Notes under the pieces: model-generated
Told to the model about the DNA's origin: nothing
Databases searched by the model: none
Seen by the model: only the letters and a program-made list of their open reading frames with translations
Position numbers and translations under genes: made by a program
DNA from: Pomphorhynchus laevis
Lineage: Eukaryota > Acanthocephala > Palaeacanthocephala > Echinorhynchida > Pomphorhynchidae
Assembly: GCA_012934845.2 (NCBI GenBank)
Contig: WNNJ02001107.1
Span: forward strand, 62,001 to 126,000
Direction: 5' to 3'
Length of the DNA stretch: 64,000 nucleotides
Shown: piece by piece, positions 32,908 through 44,731 of the stretch
Position numbering within the stretch: the first letter of the stretch is position 1
Layout of the letters: every line of letters starts with the position of its first letter

Positions 32908-35900
32908 ATGACTTTAGATCGTACCTTGAAATTTCTACCCGATCATATAGAACCGGTTGAGGCTTGGCTTGAAACTTTAAAATCAAATGAAAAGCTAGAT
33001 ATTCTGAAACTTCACCCTAAAATATGGGCTGAGCATCCACGGTAAATAAATCTGATTGTATCATCAACGAGTCATGCGTTAAATTTGCTGTTTCCATCGT
33101 ATTTTTCTTTTTAGCTTTGACCTTATCTCAGAAACGGTGCGCTGGCAGTTGCTTTATAAAACTATTGTGGGTAACAGCATTTTAAAATATTTGTTTATGC
33201 TCATTTTTATATGCAGGATTATAATTGGACCCCAAGAATACATGAGATGAAAGGTGGCACCAAAAAGCCATGGCCTCAGAAAGGAACCGGTCGAGCTCGC
33301 CAAGGATCAAATAGATCTCCACAATGGGTGAAAGGTAAACCTTCAAATTTGGTTCTACTTTTCTTATATTTACAGAAAATTTCTCTGTTTTAATAGGTTT
33401 TAAAGTTAATGGACCACGCGGACCTAAAAGCTATTTCTACGTACTTCCGACTACTACTCGTTTAAAAGCACTGTGTTCCTTATTATCAATTAGATTTCAG
33501 CAGGTACTTGTATTTTCATATTGTACAAATTTATTGTATGTCCTCATAGCCGTAAGTAAACTAAAGGCAAACATCCTGTATTTACACAATAAGAGCGAAG
33601 TGAAGTTTTCTTTGTGAAGTTTTCCTTTTGAATTTTGATTTGTAAAGATCGCCTTGTGTAGTTTGCCTTGTTAAGTTTGTCTTGTGAAGTTCGCCTTATG
33701 AAGTTTGTCTTGCGAAGTTTGCCTTGTGAAGTTTGCCTTGTGAAGTTTGCCTTGTGAAGTTTGCCTTGCGAAGTTTGCCTTGCGTAGTTTGCCTTGTGAA
33801 GTTTGCCTTGTGAAGTTTGCCTTGTGAAGTTTGCCTTGTGAAGTTTGCCTTGTGAAGTTTGCCTTGTGAAGTTTGCCTTGTAAAGTTTGTCTTTAAAGAT
33901 CGCCTTGTGAAGTTTACCTTGTGAAGTTTACCTTGTGAAGTTCGCCTTGTGAAGTTCGCCTTGTAGAGCTGCTTGCTGAAGTTTGTCTTGTGAATTTCGC
34001 CTTATAAAGTTTGTCTTTAAAGATCGCCTTGTGAAGTTTACCTTGTGAAGTTTGCATTGTGAAGTTTGCATTGTGAAGTTTGCATTGTGAAGTTCGCCTT
34101 GTGAAGTTCGCCTTGTGAAGTTTACCTTGTGAAGTTTGCCTTGTGAAGTTTGCCTTGTGAAGTTTGCCTTGTGAAGTTTGCCTTGTGAAGTTTGCCTTGT
34201 AAAGTTTGTCTTTAAAGATCGCCTTGTAAAGTTTACTTTGTGAAGTTTGCCTTGTGAAGTTTGCCTTGTGAAGTTTGCCTTGTGAAGTTTGCCTTGTGAA
34301 GTTTGCCTTGTGAAGTTTGCCTTGTGAAGTTTGCCTTGTGAAGTTTGCCTTGTGAAGTTTGCCTTGTGAAGTTTGCCTTGTGAAGTTTGCCTTGTGAAGT
34401 TTGCCTTGTGAAGTTTGCCTTGTGAAGTTTGCCTTGTGAAGTTTGCCTTGTGAAGTTTGCCTTGTGAAGTTTGCCTTGTGAAGTTTGCCTTGTGTAGTTT
34501 GCCTTGTGAAGTTTGCCTTGTGAAGTTTGCTTAGTGAAGTTTGTCTCGTGAAGTTTGCATTGTGAAGTTTGCCTTGTGAAGATTGCCTTGTGAAGATTGC
34601 CTTGTAAAGTTTGCCTTGTGAAGATTGCCTTGTGAAGATTGCCTTGTAAAGTTTGCCTTGTGAAGTTTGCCTTGTGAAGTTTGTCTTGTGAAGTTTGCCT
34701 TGTGAAGTACGCCTAGTAAAGTTTGTCTTGTACAGTTTGCCTTGTGATGGTTGCCTTGTGAAGTTTGTCTTGTGAAAATCGCCTTGTGAAGGTTGCCTTG
34801 TGAAGTTTGCTTAGTGAAGTTTGTCTCGTGAAGATCGCATTGTAAAGTTTGTCTTGTGAAGATCGCCTTGTAAAGTTTGCCATATGAAGTTTGCATTGTG
34901 AAATTTGTCTCGTGAAGATCGACTTGTGAAGTTTATCTTGTGAATATCGCCTTGTGAAGTTTGCCTTGTTTAGTTTGTCTTGTGAAGTTTCCCTTGTGAA
35001 GTTTACCTTGTGAAGTTTGCCTTGTGAAGTTTGCCTTGTGAAGTTTGTCTTGTGTAGATCGCCTTGTGAAGTTTGCCTTGTAAAGTTTGCCTTATGAAGT
35101 TTGCCTTGTGAAGTTTGTCTCGTGAAGATCGCCTGGTGAAGTTTACCTTGTGAAGATCGCCTTATGAAGTTTGCCTTGTAAAGTTTATCTTGTGAAGATC
35201 GCCTTGTGAAGTTTACCTTGTGAAGGTTGCCTTTTGAAGTTTGCTTTGTGAAGTTTACCTTGTGAAGTTTGCCTTGTGAAGTTTGTCTCGGGAAGATCGC
35301 CTTGTGAAGTTTACCTTGTGAAGATCGCGTTGTGAAGTTTGCCTTGTAGAGTTTGCTTTGCGAAGTTTGCCTTGTAGAGTTTGCTTTGCGAAGTTTGCCT
35401 TAAGAACTTTGTCTTGTAAAGTTTGCCTTGTGTAGTTTGCCTTGTAAAGTTTTTCTTGTGAAGATCGTCTTGTGAAGTTTACCTTGTGAAGTTTGCCTTG
35501 TGAAGTTTGCCTTTTGAAGATTGCCTTGTGAAGATTGCCTTGTGAAGATTGCCTTGTGAAGTTTGCATTGTAAAGTTTGCCATGTGAAGTTTGCCTTGTG
35601 AAGTTTGTCTCGTGAAGATCGCGTTGTGAAGTTTACCCTGTGAAGATCGCCTTGTGAAGTTCGCCTTGTGAAGTATGCTTTGTAGAGTTTGCTTTGTGAA
35701 GTTTGCCTAAAGAACTTTGCCTTGCAAAGTTTGCCTTGTATAGTGTGCCTCGTGAAGTTTGTCTTGTAAAGTTTGCCTTGTGAAGTTCACCTTGTAAAGT
35801 TTGTCTTGTGAAGATCGCCTTGTAAAGTTTGCCATGTGAAGTTTGCATTGTGAAGTTTGTCTCGTGAATATCGCCTTGTGAAGTTTATCTTGTGAATATC

Positions 35901-38900
35901 GCCTTGTGAAGTTTGCCTTGTTAAGTTTGTCTTGTGAAAATCGCCTTGTGAAGTTTACATTGTGAAGTTTGCATTGTGAAGTTTGCCTTGTTAAGTTTGC
36001 CTTGTAGAGTTTGCTTAGTGAAGTTTGCCTTAAGTACTTTGCCTTGAGAAGATCGCCTTGTAAAGTTTGCGTCGTGAAGATTGCCGTGTGAAGTTTACTT
36101 TGTAAAGTTTGTCTTGTGAAAATCGCCTTGTGAAGTTTACTTCGTGAAGTTTGCCTTGTGAAGTTTGCCTTGTGAAGTTTGTCTTGTGAAGTTTGTCTCG
36201 TGAAGTTTGCCTTGTGAAGTTCGCCTTGTGAAGTTTGCCTTGTTAAGATTGCCTTGTGAAGTTTGCCTTGTGAAGTTTGCCTTGTGAAGTTTGCCTTGTG
36301 AAGTTTGCCTTGTGAAGTTTGCCTTGTAAAGTTTGTCTTTAAAGATCGCCTTGTAAAGTTTACTTTGTGAAGTTTGCCTTGTGAAGTTTGCCTTGTGAAG
36401 TTTGCCTTGTGAAGTTTGCCTTGTGAAGTTTGCCTTGTGAAGTTTGCCTTGTGAAGTTTGCCTTGTGAAGTTTGCCTTGTGAAGTTTGCCTTGTGAAGTT
36501 TGCCTTGTGAAGTTTGCCTTGTGAAGTTTGCCTTGTAAAGTTTCGTGGTGTAGTTTGCCTTGTGAAGTTTGCTTAGTGAAGTTTGTCTCGTGAAGATCGC
36601 CTTGTGAAGTTTGCCTTGTGAAGTTTGCCTTGTGAAGTTTGCCTTGTGAAGTTTGCCTTGTGAAGTTTGCCTTGTGAAGATCGCCTTGTGAAGTTTGCCT
36701 TGTGAAGTTTGTCTCGTGAAGATCGCATTGTGAAGTTTATTTTGTGTAGATCGCCTTGTGAAGTTTGCCTTGTAAAGTTTGTCTTGTGAAGATCGCCTTG
36801 TGAAGTTTGCCTTTTAAAGTTTGCCTTGTGAAGTTTGCCTTGTGAAGTTTGCCTTGTAATGTTTGTCTGTGAAGATCGCCTTGTGAAGTTGGCCTTGTGA
36901 AGTTTGCTTAGTGAAGTTTGTCTCGTGAAGATCGCCTTGTGAAGTTTGCCTTGTGAAGTTTGCCTTGTGAAGTTTGCCTTGTGAAGTTTGCCTTGTGAAG
37001 TTTGCCTTGTGAAGTTTGTCTTGTGAAGATCGCCTTGTGAAGTTTACCTTGTGAAGTTTGCCTTGTGAAGTTTGTCTTGTGAAGTTTGCCTTGTGAAGTT
37101 TGACTTGTGAAGTTTGCCTTGTGAAGTTAGCCTTGTAATGTTTGTCTCGTGAAGATCGCCTTGTGAAGTTTGCCTTGTGAAGTTTGCCTTGTGAAGTTTG
37201 CCTTGTGAAGTTCGCCTTGTGAAGTTTGCTTAGTGAAGTTTGTCTCGTGAAGATCGCCTCGTGAAGTTTGCCTTGTGAAGTTTGCCTTGTGAAGTTTGCC
37301 TTGTGAAGTTTGCCTTGTGAAGTTTGCCTTGTGAAGTTTGCCTTGTGAAGTTTGCCTTGTGAAGTTTGCCTTGTGAAGTTTGCATTGTGAAGTTTGCCTT
37401 GTGAAGTTTGCCTTGTGAAGTTTGCCTTGTAAAGTTTGGCTTGTTAAGTTTGCCTTGTTAAGTTTACCTCGTTAAGTTTGCCCTGTGAAGTTTGCCTTGT
37501 GAAGTTTGCCTTGTGAAGTTTGTCTCGTGAATATCGCCTTGTGAAGTTTGCCTTGTAAAGTTAGCCTTATGAAGTTTGTCATATGAAGTTTGCATTGTGA
37601 AGTTTGTCTCGTGAAGATCGCCTTGTGAAGTTTATCTTGTGAAGATCGCCTTGTGAAGTTTGCCTTGTAAAGTTTGCCTTGTTTGGTTTGTCTTGTGAAG
37701 ATCGCCTTGTGAAGTTTACCTTGTGAAGTTTGCCTTGCTAAGTTTGCCTTGTAGAGTTTGCTTAGTGAAGTTTGCCTTAAGAACTATGCCGTGATAAGAT
37801 CGCCTTGTAAAGTTTGCCTCGTGAAGTTTGCCTTGTGAAGTTTACCTTGTGAAGTTTGTCTCGGGAAGTTCGCCTTGTGAAGTTTACCTTGTGAAGATTG
37901 CCTTATATTGTTTGCCTTATAGAGTTTGCTTTGCGAAGTTTGCCGTGTAGAGTTTGCTTTGCGAACTTCGCCTTAAGAACTTTGCCTTGTAAAGTTTGCC
38001 TTGTGTAGTTTGCCTTGTAAAGTTTGTCTTGTGAAGATCGCCTTGTGAAGTTTAGTTTGCCTTGTGAAGTTTGCCTTGTGAAGTTTGCGTTGTGAAGTTT
38101 GCCTTGTGAAGTTTGCCTTGTGAAGTTTGCCTTGTGAAGTTTGCCTTGTGAAGTTTGCCTTGTGAAGTTTGCCTTGTGAAGATTGCCTTGTAAAGTTTGC
38201 TGTTTAAAGTTTGCCTTGTGAAGTTTGTCTGTGAAGATCGCCTTGTGAAGTTTACCTTGTGAAGATCGCCTTGTGAAGTTTACCTTGTGAAGATCGCCTT
38301 GTGAAGTTCGCCTTGTGAATTTTGCCTTGTTGAGTTTGCTTTCCGAAGTTTGCCTTAAGAACTTTGCCTTGTAAAGTTTGCCTTGTATAGTTTGCCTTGT
38401 GTAGTTTGCCTTGTAAAGTTGGTCTTGTGAAGTTTGCCTTGTAAATTTTGTCTTTAAAGATCGCCTTGTGAAGTTTGCCTTGTGAAGTTTTCCTTGTGAA
38501 GTTTGCCTTGTGAAGTTTGCCTTGTGAAGTTTGCCTTGTAAAGTTTGCTTTTCTTGAAGTTCGCCTTGTAAAGTTTGTCTTGTGAAGATTGCCTTGTAAA
38601 GTTTGCCATATGAAGTTTGCATTGTGAAGTTTGTCTCGTGAAGATCGACTTGTGAAGTTTATCTTGTGAATATCGCGTTGTGAAGTTTGCCTTGTTTAGT
38701 TTGTCTTGTGAAGATCGCCTTGTGAAGTTTACCTTGTGAAGTTTACCTTGTGAAGTTTGCCTTGTGAAGTTTGCCTTGTGAAGTTTGCCTTGTGAAGTTT
38801 GCCTTGTGAAGTTTGCCTTGTGAAGTTTGCCTTGTGAAGTTTGCCTTGTGAAGTTTGCCTTGTGAAGTTTGCCTTGTGAAGTTTGCCTTGTGAAGTTTGC

Positions 38901-41900
38901 CTTGTGAAGTTTGCCTTGTGAAGTTTGCCTTGTGAAGTTTGCCTTGTGAAGTTTGCCTTGTAAAGTTTGTCTTTTGAAGATCGCCTTGTGTAGTTTGCCT
39001 TGTAAAGTTTGCCTTGTGAAGTTTGCGTTGTGAAGTTTGCCTCGTGAAGCTTGACTTGTAAAGTTTGTCTTTTGAAGATCGCCTTGTGAAGTTTTCCTTG
39101 TAAAGTTTGCCTTGTGAAGTTTACCTTGTGAGGTTTGTTTTGTGAAGTTTGTCTCGTGAAGTATGCCTTGTAATGTTTGTCTTGTGAAGATCGCCTTGTC
39201 ATGTTTACCTTATGAAGTTCGCCTTGTTAAGTTTGCCTTGTGAAGTTTGCCTTGTAAACCTTGTCAACGTTAGTAATTGGCATCCATAAGTTGTTATAGA
39301 TGTTATATAACTTATAACCTAGTTATATAACTTCATACTTAAATGAAGTTATGAATGTTATATAAGCGTGTAAGATACTAATATACTTTTTATATACAAT
39401 TTTAGTCTATAGACATTATATACATTTTATTGCGAAAAGTTTTATATTTTTAACAAGTATGTTATCATGTTCAATATACGGTGGTTTTTTGGTTTTCAGA
39501 ACTGTGTTCGATTTGTCGACAATTTGGAAATCACTGATGACAGCCACGAAGTATAATATCAATTATTTACTTTTTAAGATATTGATTCTTGTTTTTCAAA
39601 GAATTTGCAAAGTTTGGTTGATGACCGTTTTTGGGGTCCTTCAATACTCTTCGTTGATAAGTAAGTAGTAAGACTTATATTTTATTTTGCCATTATTGTT
39701 CTTTAATTTGACGTATTGAATTAACTAGACAATACGATTTTGATTATAAAACATCTTATTCTTTAAGTATCGCCATTTATAAATATATACGAAATATTAC
39801 AATATTTATATTTTAAATATAAACCGTAAATTAAATCGAACTGAATATGCGTAATATCAAGTTTTAACATGGAACTAAACCAGTGAAGCATTTTACTAAC
39901 GAATTTCTATTCTTTGCTTACAACAGCTGGTTGTACTTTTATGTTACTGTTTTACATGTGATGTTTGTCAATGCTTCCATAATTTGCACCCGACATACCT
40001 TGGAGTATGCTGCTCTAAGTAGGAATTCTTTTCTACCTTGTACAATAAATATTATCTTTGAATGTACCATTTTAAATTCACAATTTGAGGAAAACACATT
40101 CTGTTGTATTGCTATGAGTGTAATCCATTCATTTGCATATGCTCAACTGTCAATCGTTACATTGATAAAAAGAAATATTCAATATTTTTAGAGAATTATC
40201 TTCTTTCGATATTGATGTATTTTTATTATGAGTTTGCAAATATGGTACCTTTTTAACTTTTTTTGTTTGATGACTTTGTAGAATTATTATAAATTGTGGT
40301 CAAACTTTTTTAATTTGTTTTTTTTTGTAGACATGATTTTATGCCGTATTCTATAACTGCCGCTGTTATGGGCAATCGCGGATTCACATTGATGCCACTT
40401 TATGGTATGTAATTAAAAATGAATTACTCTTTCACACCGTAATCTTATACTGATTGGGTAATCGTATACAACTTTACTAAATATCCATTAAACACCGAAC
40501 AACTTAACACTGAACTGCACGTATTTGCTTTTTTAAAAAATTTATTTATATTCACGAACCAAATTCAAAAGAATATTTATGTTGATAATCTAATATGAGA
40601 TGCGGTTTAATTTTGTCAGTTCGAGATTTATTATTGACGGATATTTATTATTAAACTGGATTAGAAATTAGCGTAAAAATTACATTTTTATTATTATAAA
40701 GCACAATGACCAAGAAGTTGTATTAGAAAATATTTCATGCAAATTGTTTATTATAACAGCAAATAGAATAGTGTTTTTCAGTTACAGATAAATATGCCTA
40801 TTCAGATTAAAAAAATAAATGCCTTTTTCATATTTAAAAAATTAAAATATTTTGAATTGATTTCTTTTTGATATTTATATAAAACAAAGGCAATGTCGAC
40901 GATTTTAGCTTAAGACAAGTTAAAAGTCAGTTTTGGTATTTCTTAAAAGCATTCAGGAACGTTACTTTTTAAATATTGCTTTAAAGTAATTATATCAATT
41001 AAAGTAATAAAAACACATGCGGACTTTCGATCTTATGCAAAATAATATTGAAATAATATTAAAATAAAAAAATTATCCATTTCTTTATATTTTTATAAAT
41101 TTACACGAACCAATAAAATGAGTTAATGTCACGATATTTTGATAGCTTCCTCTTTTTTTAAAAAAAGCTACAATAGTTTTTCAGAAAATATTTTACTTTA
41201 CAGACATTACAAACGTTTTTCTGGAAAACTTGTAACTTTTTTATATGATTGCAGGAACTATCGAAATATCGTTACCTTTTTGGAATAAAACCTTTTTGCT
41301 CACCTTCTTTATTACAATAAATTTATAAAAGCGTTTTGAATTTTTAATTATAAATTTTGAATTATAAATTCAAATAATTCAAAATTATGAATTCAAAATT
41401 CAAAATTATGAATTTTGAATTATATTCATAACTCAAATATATTTTGAGTTATGAATATAACTAAGAATAAAATCTAAAATCCATAATATAAATTAATTAT
41501 TAAAACAAAATAATTTTTTATAAAATAATATCTGAAATAAAATAATTTTAACTAAAATCAGCAGAAAAAAATCTATTTTTAGACAAGTTTTATAATTTCA
41601 TAGTTTTTATTGGTCGTATGTGAGTTTGTAATCATATAAACCCGACGCGAAAGAAAGACGAGAAACACTGCTAAATGTCGTTTCGTCATAACAATGATTC
41701 ATCAGTGTCAGATCCCTTTCACTGCTGGATGCAGAGGAGAATGCTAGTCCTCCTCTTCATCCAGCAGAGGAGGACTAGCATAGTTTTTAGATAAATTTAT
41801 GTGAGTTTGTTTATAAATAAAATACTTTATGTGAAACTGCTATGTTATTTAGTTATCCAGTCACTCTTTATGATACACTCGGATCAGCAATCAGGTCAAA

Positions 41901-44652
41901 TGTACATTTGACCTGACTTAGTTATTGCTTTTAAATATCTATATAAAATTTTCAATATTAAATACTTTTATCAATATAAAAAATATCAAATATTTTTATA
42001 TTAATATTTTTAATTAATATCTAATTTAAAGCGATATCTGATATCGAATAAGTAAAACGTAGTTTACTTAGTAGTTTATATAATGCAAGAATTAAAATAA
42101 ATTGCAAGTTTAAATTAAAATTGAACGAATAATTTTTTATTTATTCGAAAATTGAAAGAAGTATTTTTTTTATAAAGAATCTATAGAGAAAACTTATAAA
42201 ATTAAAAACTTATAAACTTAGAAAAATTTATAGAGAAAACCACAGTATTAATTCAATCTAAATGTGTAGAAACCCCGATGTGTAAGGAATATTTCTGTTC
42301 GATATTATTTTTGCATGGCTTCCATCCAACCGTTTGCTGTATTACGATCAATATTTGCAAGGTTTTTTCAACAGGCATATAGTTTGTTAAAAACCATATC
42401 TGAAATCAATAATCTGTCTTACTGTCATATGACATTCAAGTATACTTGCACTCTTGTCAGTCAAATTATTGAACTGTCATATTTGTTTACATAAAAATTA
42501 TAATATATGTGTGTTTTAAAACCATATTGTTTTAATTAACTTGATTTTATTAATATTTTAATATATTTTCCTTAATACTGATATTAATTGTAAATTAGTC
42601 ATAATATTACTGAGTTATAAAATTACACAAATTGAAAATATTCAAAAGGATAATTTTAAATACGTTTATAGTGTTTACGTTTTTTTTGTACATTTTCAAT
42701 TTTATGATAAAATTGTATAAGTTATTGTAAGTGCTTCTATTACCTTTTATAGGTAGACGTGTTTTTACCTGATTTTATAATTCAAATTTATTAGGTTTTA
42801 TTTAATTCGGAGCTGAATTTTAATCACATTAATTAAAAGTACCAGTAAATATTAAATGTCAAAATTCGCATAAATAAAGTTATAGTTTTATTTTAATAAA
42901 TGACGTAAGTAACAAATCAAGTTTCGGCCCCTATTAATTTCTTTTATTTACAGAACGTAAACAATTTAAATTTGTTTTTTATCATATTTTGTTGATTTAT
43001 ATATTGTGAATTTAATATTTAAATAATATTTTGATTTATATACTGTAAATTTTATATTTTAATAATATTTTGTTGATTTATACTTCACCATTATAACAAA
43101 AAAAATCATCAAACTTGTTTGAAAACAAGCAGAAAATAATAATAACGTATCAATAATACATAGTTTCAGTATATCTGATAGAGGTTATATTACAGGGAAA
43201 GCAAAGTCCACACGTCATTAATAAATTGTCAGTCGAACAAATCAGATCAGATAACTGAGTATACTTATTTTATACCATATGTGAATTAAAAATAAAGATA
43301 AGTAATTATCAATAATAAATAATTATATAAGATTTTATACAATAAATATTTATAACAATATAATCTATTGTTAAAATTTCAAATAAAAGTCAATTTTTAT
43401 GAATTGTATAATCAATAACATACGTTATCAGAAACGTTTGATGGAAAGAATTGATGTGTTTGACATCAATATAAGAGTTCGCGTAATCTTTATGGATAAA
43501 GTTTTTGATTTTGACAAATTTATAAATATCTGCCTTTCAGCATATACGATGACTTATTTATTTCTCATTTATTAAGATGTAAGTATGCGATACAAACGTA
43601 AAATTAAAATTCAATTTTAATTTTAATTCTATTTTTAGATTTAATTGAATTTTATGTTTCTATGAATTTTCTTATATATTTTTTATTTATATTTTTTAGA
43701 TCAAAGAAAAAAGGAAAATTTGATTTGATATTTCGCTAACGTATCATCTTCTGAAGATGCTAACAGAGTTAAGCGAAGTATCATAAAAAATTTCCGCTTT
43801 TCTTTGATCCAGCTCCAATAATTCTTTACTAATTTAAGTATGAACATTAATTAAGATCATTTTAATTAAAAGTTAGGAAAATAGGCTTGGAAATATAACT
43901 TGGAAATAGAAAATTATTTGTAGTTGGTACACATTAATAAGTCACTGTAGAAAATCATTGTCTACATAAACAAGTAGACAATGTCTACTTGTTTATGTCA
44001 ATTCATTAAAGTCAATTTTTATGAATTGACTAATAAGACGATGTATCAGAATGAGGATAAGAGGTTATCAGGAGGAACTGATGTGTAATCAGATTTCGGC
44101 CCCTAATTCTCCACTGAACATTGCGACGGGGCAAATACATGCTAATGACGTATTAATAAACTTTGTCTTAATAGATAGTAATAACTCTTTGCTATCTCTT
44201 ATAATTTGCTCTTTCTGTTTGTTGCAGTGTCTTCAACTTGTCTATCGTCGTTAATAAAATTAGAAATTACAAATTACATTATATGTTCAAGCCTAGATAA
44301 AAATAAAGATTTGTATTTATTCAATTTAAGATTGACTATTAATTTATGGTCGATTTAATTTAGAATTTAGTGACTATTCAATTTAGCTTTTAGTGTTTTT
44401 TAATTATTTTTTTAATTTGTTCACTAGCCAACGTGATATTTAGTTTACTGGATTATGAAGTTTCTTCAGGTGTATTTATTATTCAAAGTTTCTTATTTTA
44501 TTATAGGTCTCAATGTTTACAGCATATTGAAACACGATACTTTAGTGCTTACGCTGAGAGCTCTCGACCTTCTCGAAGACAAACTGATTACCTCTCTTAA
44601 CTCTACACATTTGCGGTGTCGTAAATACGATCCTTTGTTTTCTATTGATTAG
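32908..44652 (+). CDS. mRpL4: Mitochondrial ribosomal protein uL4m (mRpL4)
   Basis: Eight exons give a 246-residue protein: 32,908-33,041; 33,115-33,166; 33,217-33,334; 33,397-33,503; 39,500-39,550; 39,602-39,660; 40,331-40,404; 44,507-44,652 (stop TAG). All junctions are GT-AG and keep the frame. Conserved parts: [15 protein letters not shown], the uL4 loop [20 protein letters not shown] with NRSPQW (about residues 74-100), [25 protein letters not shown], and [17 protein letters not shown] followed by LEDKL near the C-terminus. uL4m binds 16S-type rRNA and lines the exit tunnel of the mitochondrial large subunit. It is shorter than the vertebrate protein but complete across the family domain. 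Intron 4 (6 kb) holds a giant minisatellite and intron 7 (4.1 kb) is repeat-filled. The ATG is not preceded by an acceptor, unlike its neighbours. The next gene starts 80 bp after the stop. Confidence 0.93.
33595..39262 (+). repeat. 14-bp minisatellite, about 5.7 kb, inside uL4m intron 4
   Basis: About 400 tandem copies of TTTGCCTTGTGAAG with variants (GTCTCGTGAAGATCGCC, AAAGTTTGTCTTTAAAGATCG and others). Homogeneous stretches (34,230-34,500; 36,260-36,530; 38,750-38,960) alternate with variant-rich ones. Variant-rich blocks recur: the series GCCATATGAAG/GCCATGTGAAG, GCATTGTGAAG, GTCTCGTGAA occurs near 34,880, 35,830, 37,580 and 38,605, showing higher-order duplication. The minus strand is open in long stretches because the unit lacks stops and is not a multiple of three; this is unlikely to be protein coding. 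Confidence 0.95.
41680..41705 (-). ncRNA. Hammerhead-like core, site D
   Basis: On the minus strand: CTGATGA, ATCAT-TGTT-ATGAC (stem II, with an A:C at its base), GAAAC. The sequence 5' of it on that strand (ATCCAGCAGTG, then ACACTGATGA) is homologous to the 57.5-kb repeat, and CAGTG 3' of the core can pair with CACTG at its start. This is one of the closer matches to a hammerhead in the window. Confidence 0.35.
43731..43777 (+). repeat. Palindromic junction of two GCGAA-type modules, site F3
   Basis: Plus strand 43,751-43,777 reads CTGAAGA, TGCTAAC-AGA-GTTAAGC, GAAG. The adjoining 43,731-43,750 is a partial module in the opposite direction (TTTCGCTAACG ... ATCATC). It is related to the pair at 58.87 and 59.89 kb. 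Confidence 0.55.
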
Positions 44653-44731
44653 TGAATAAACATTGTTTATCATTTTGTAACCAATTTGTCTCCGTTACAT
44701 TGAATCTTCATTTTTGATTTGCACAATCTAG
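44653..44731 (+). promoter_or_regulatory. 79-bp uL4m/POC5-like spacer with acceptor at the ATG
   Basis: The gap ends in TTTTTGATTTGCACAATCTAG directly before ATG. There is no room for a normal terminator plus promoter. The simplest reading is a polycistronic transcript resolved by polyadenylation and trans-splicing. Confidence 0.5.

Larger units (their letters stand above)
40405..44506. other. uL4m intron 7 with small dispersed repeats
   Basis: AT-rich intron of 4.1 kb. It contains a hammerhead-like core on the minus strand (41,680-41,705), two alternative hairpins (41,722-41,780), a perfect 24-bp palindrome (41,892-41,915), a palindromic junction of GCGAA-type modules (43,731-43,777), a 17-bp hairpin (43,964-43,998) and an inverted copy of the 53.7-kb GAAAC repeat (44,060-44,150). 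No coding sequence. Confidence 0.7.

Noticed and set aside
34531-39202. Minus-strand frames of up to 239 codons with a repeated [12 protein letters not shown] peptide
   Set aside because: They are produced by the stop-free 14-bp minisatellite inside a uL4m intron.
33595-39262. CRISPR-like array
   Set aside because: Units are contiguous with no unique spacers, and the locus is an intron of a eukaryotic gene.
39883-40191. 102-codon frame inside uL4m intron 6
   Set aside because: It begins with GTG, not ATG, matches nothing I recognise and lies in an intron whose exons are well supported.
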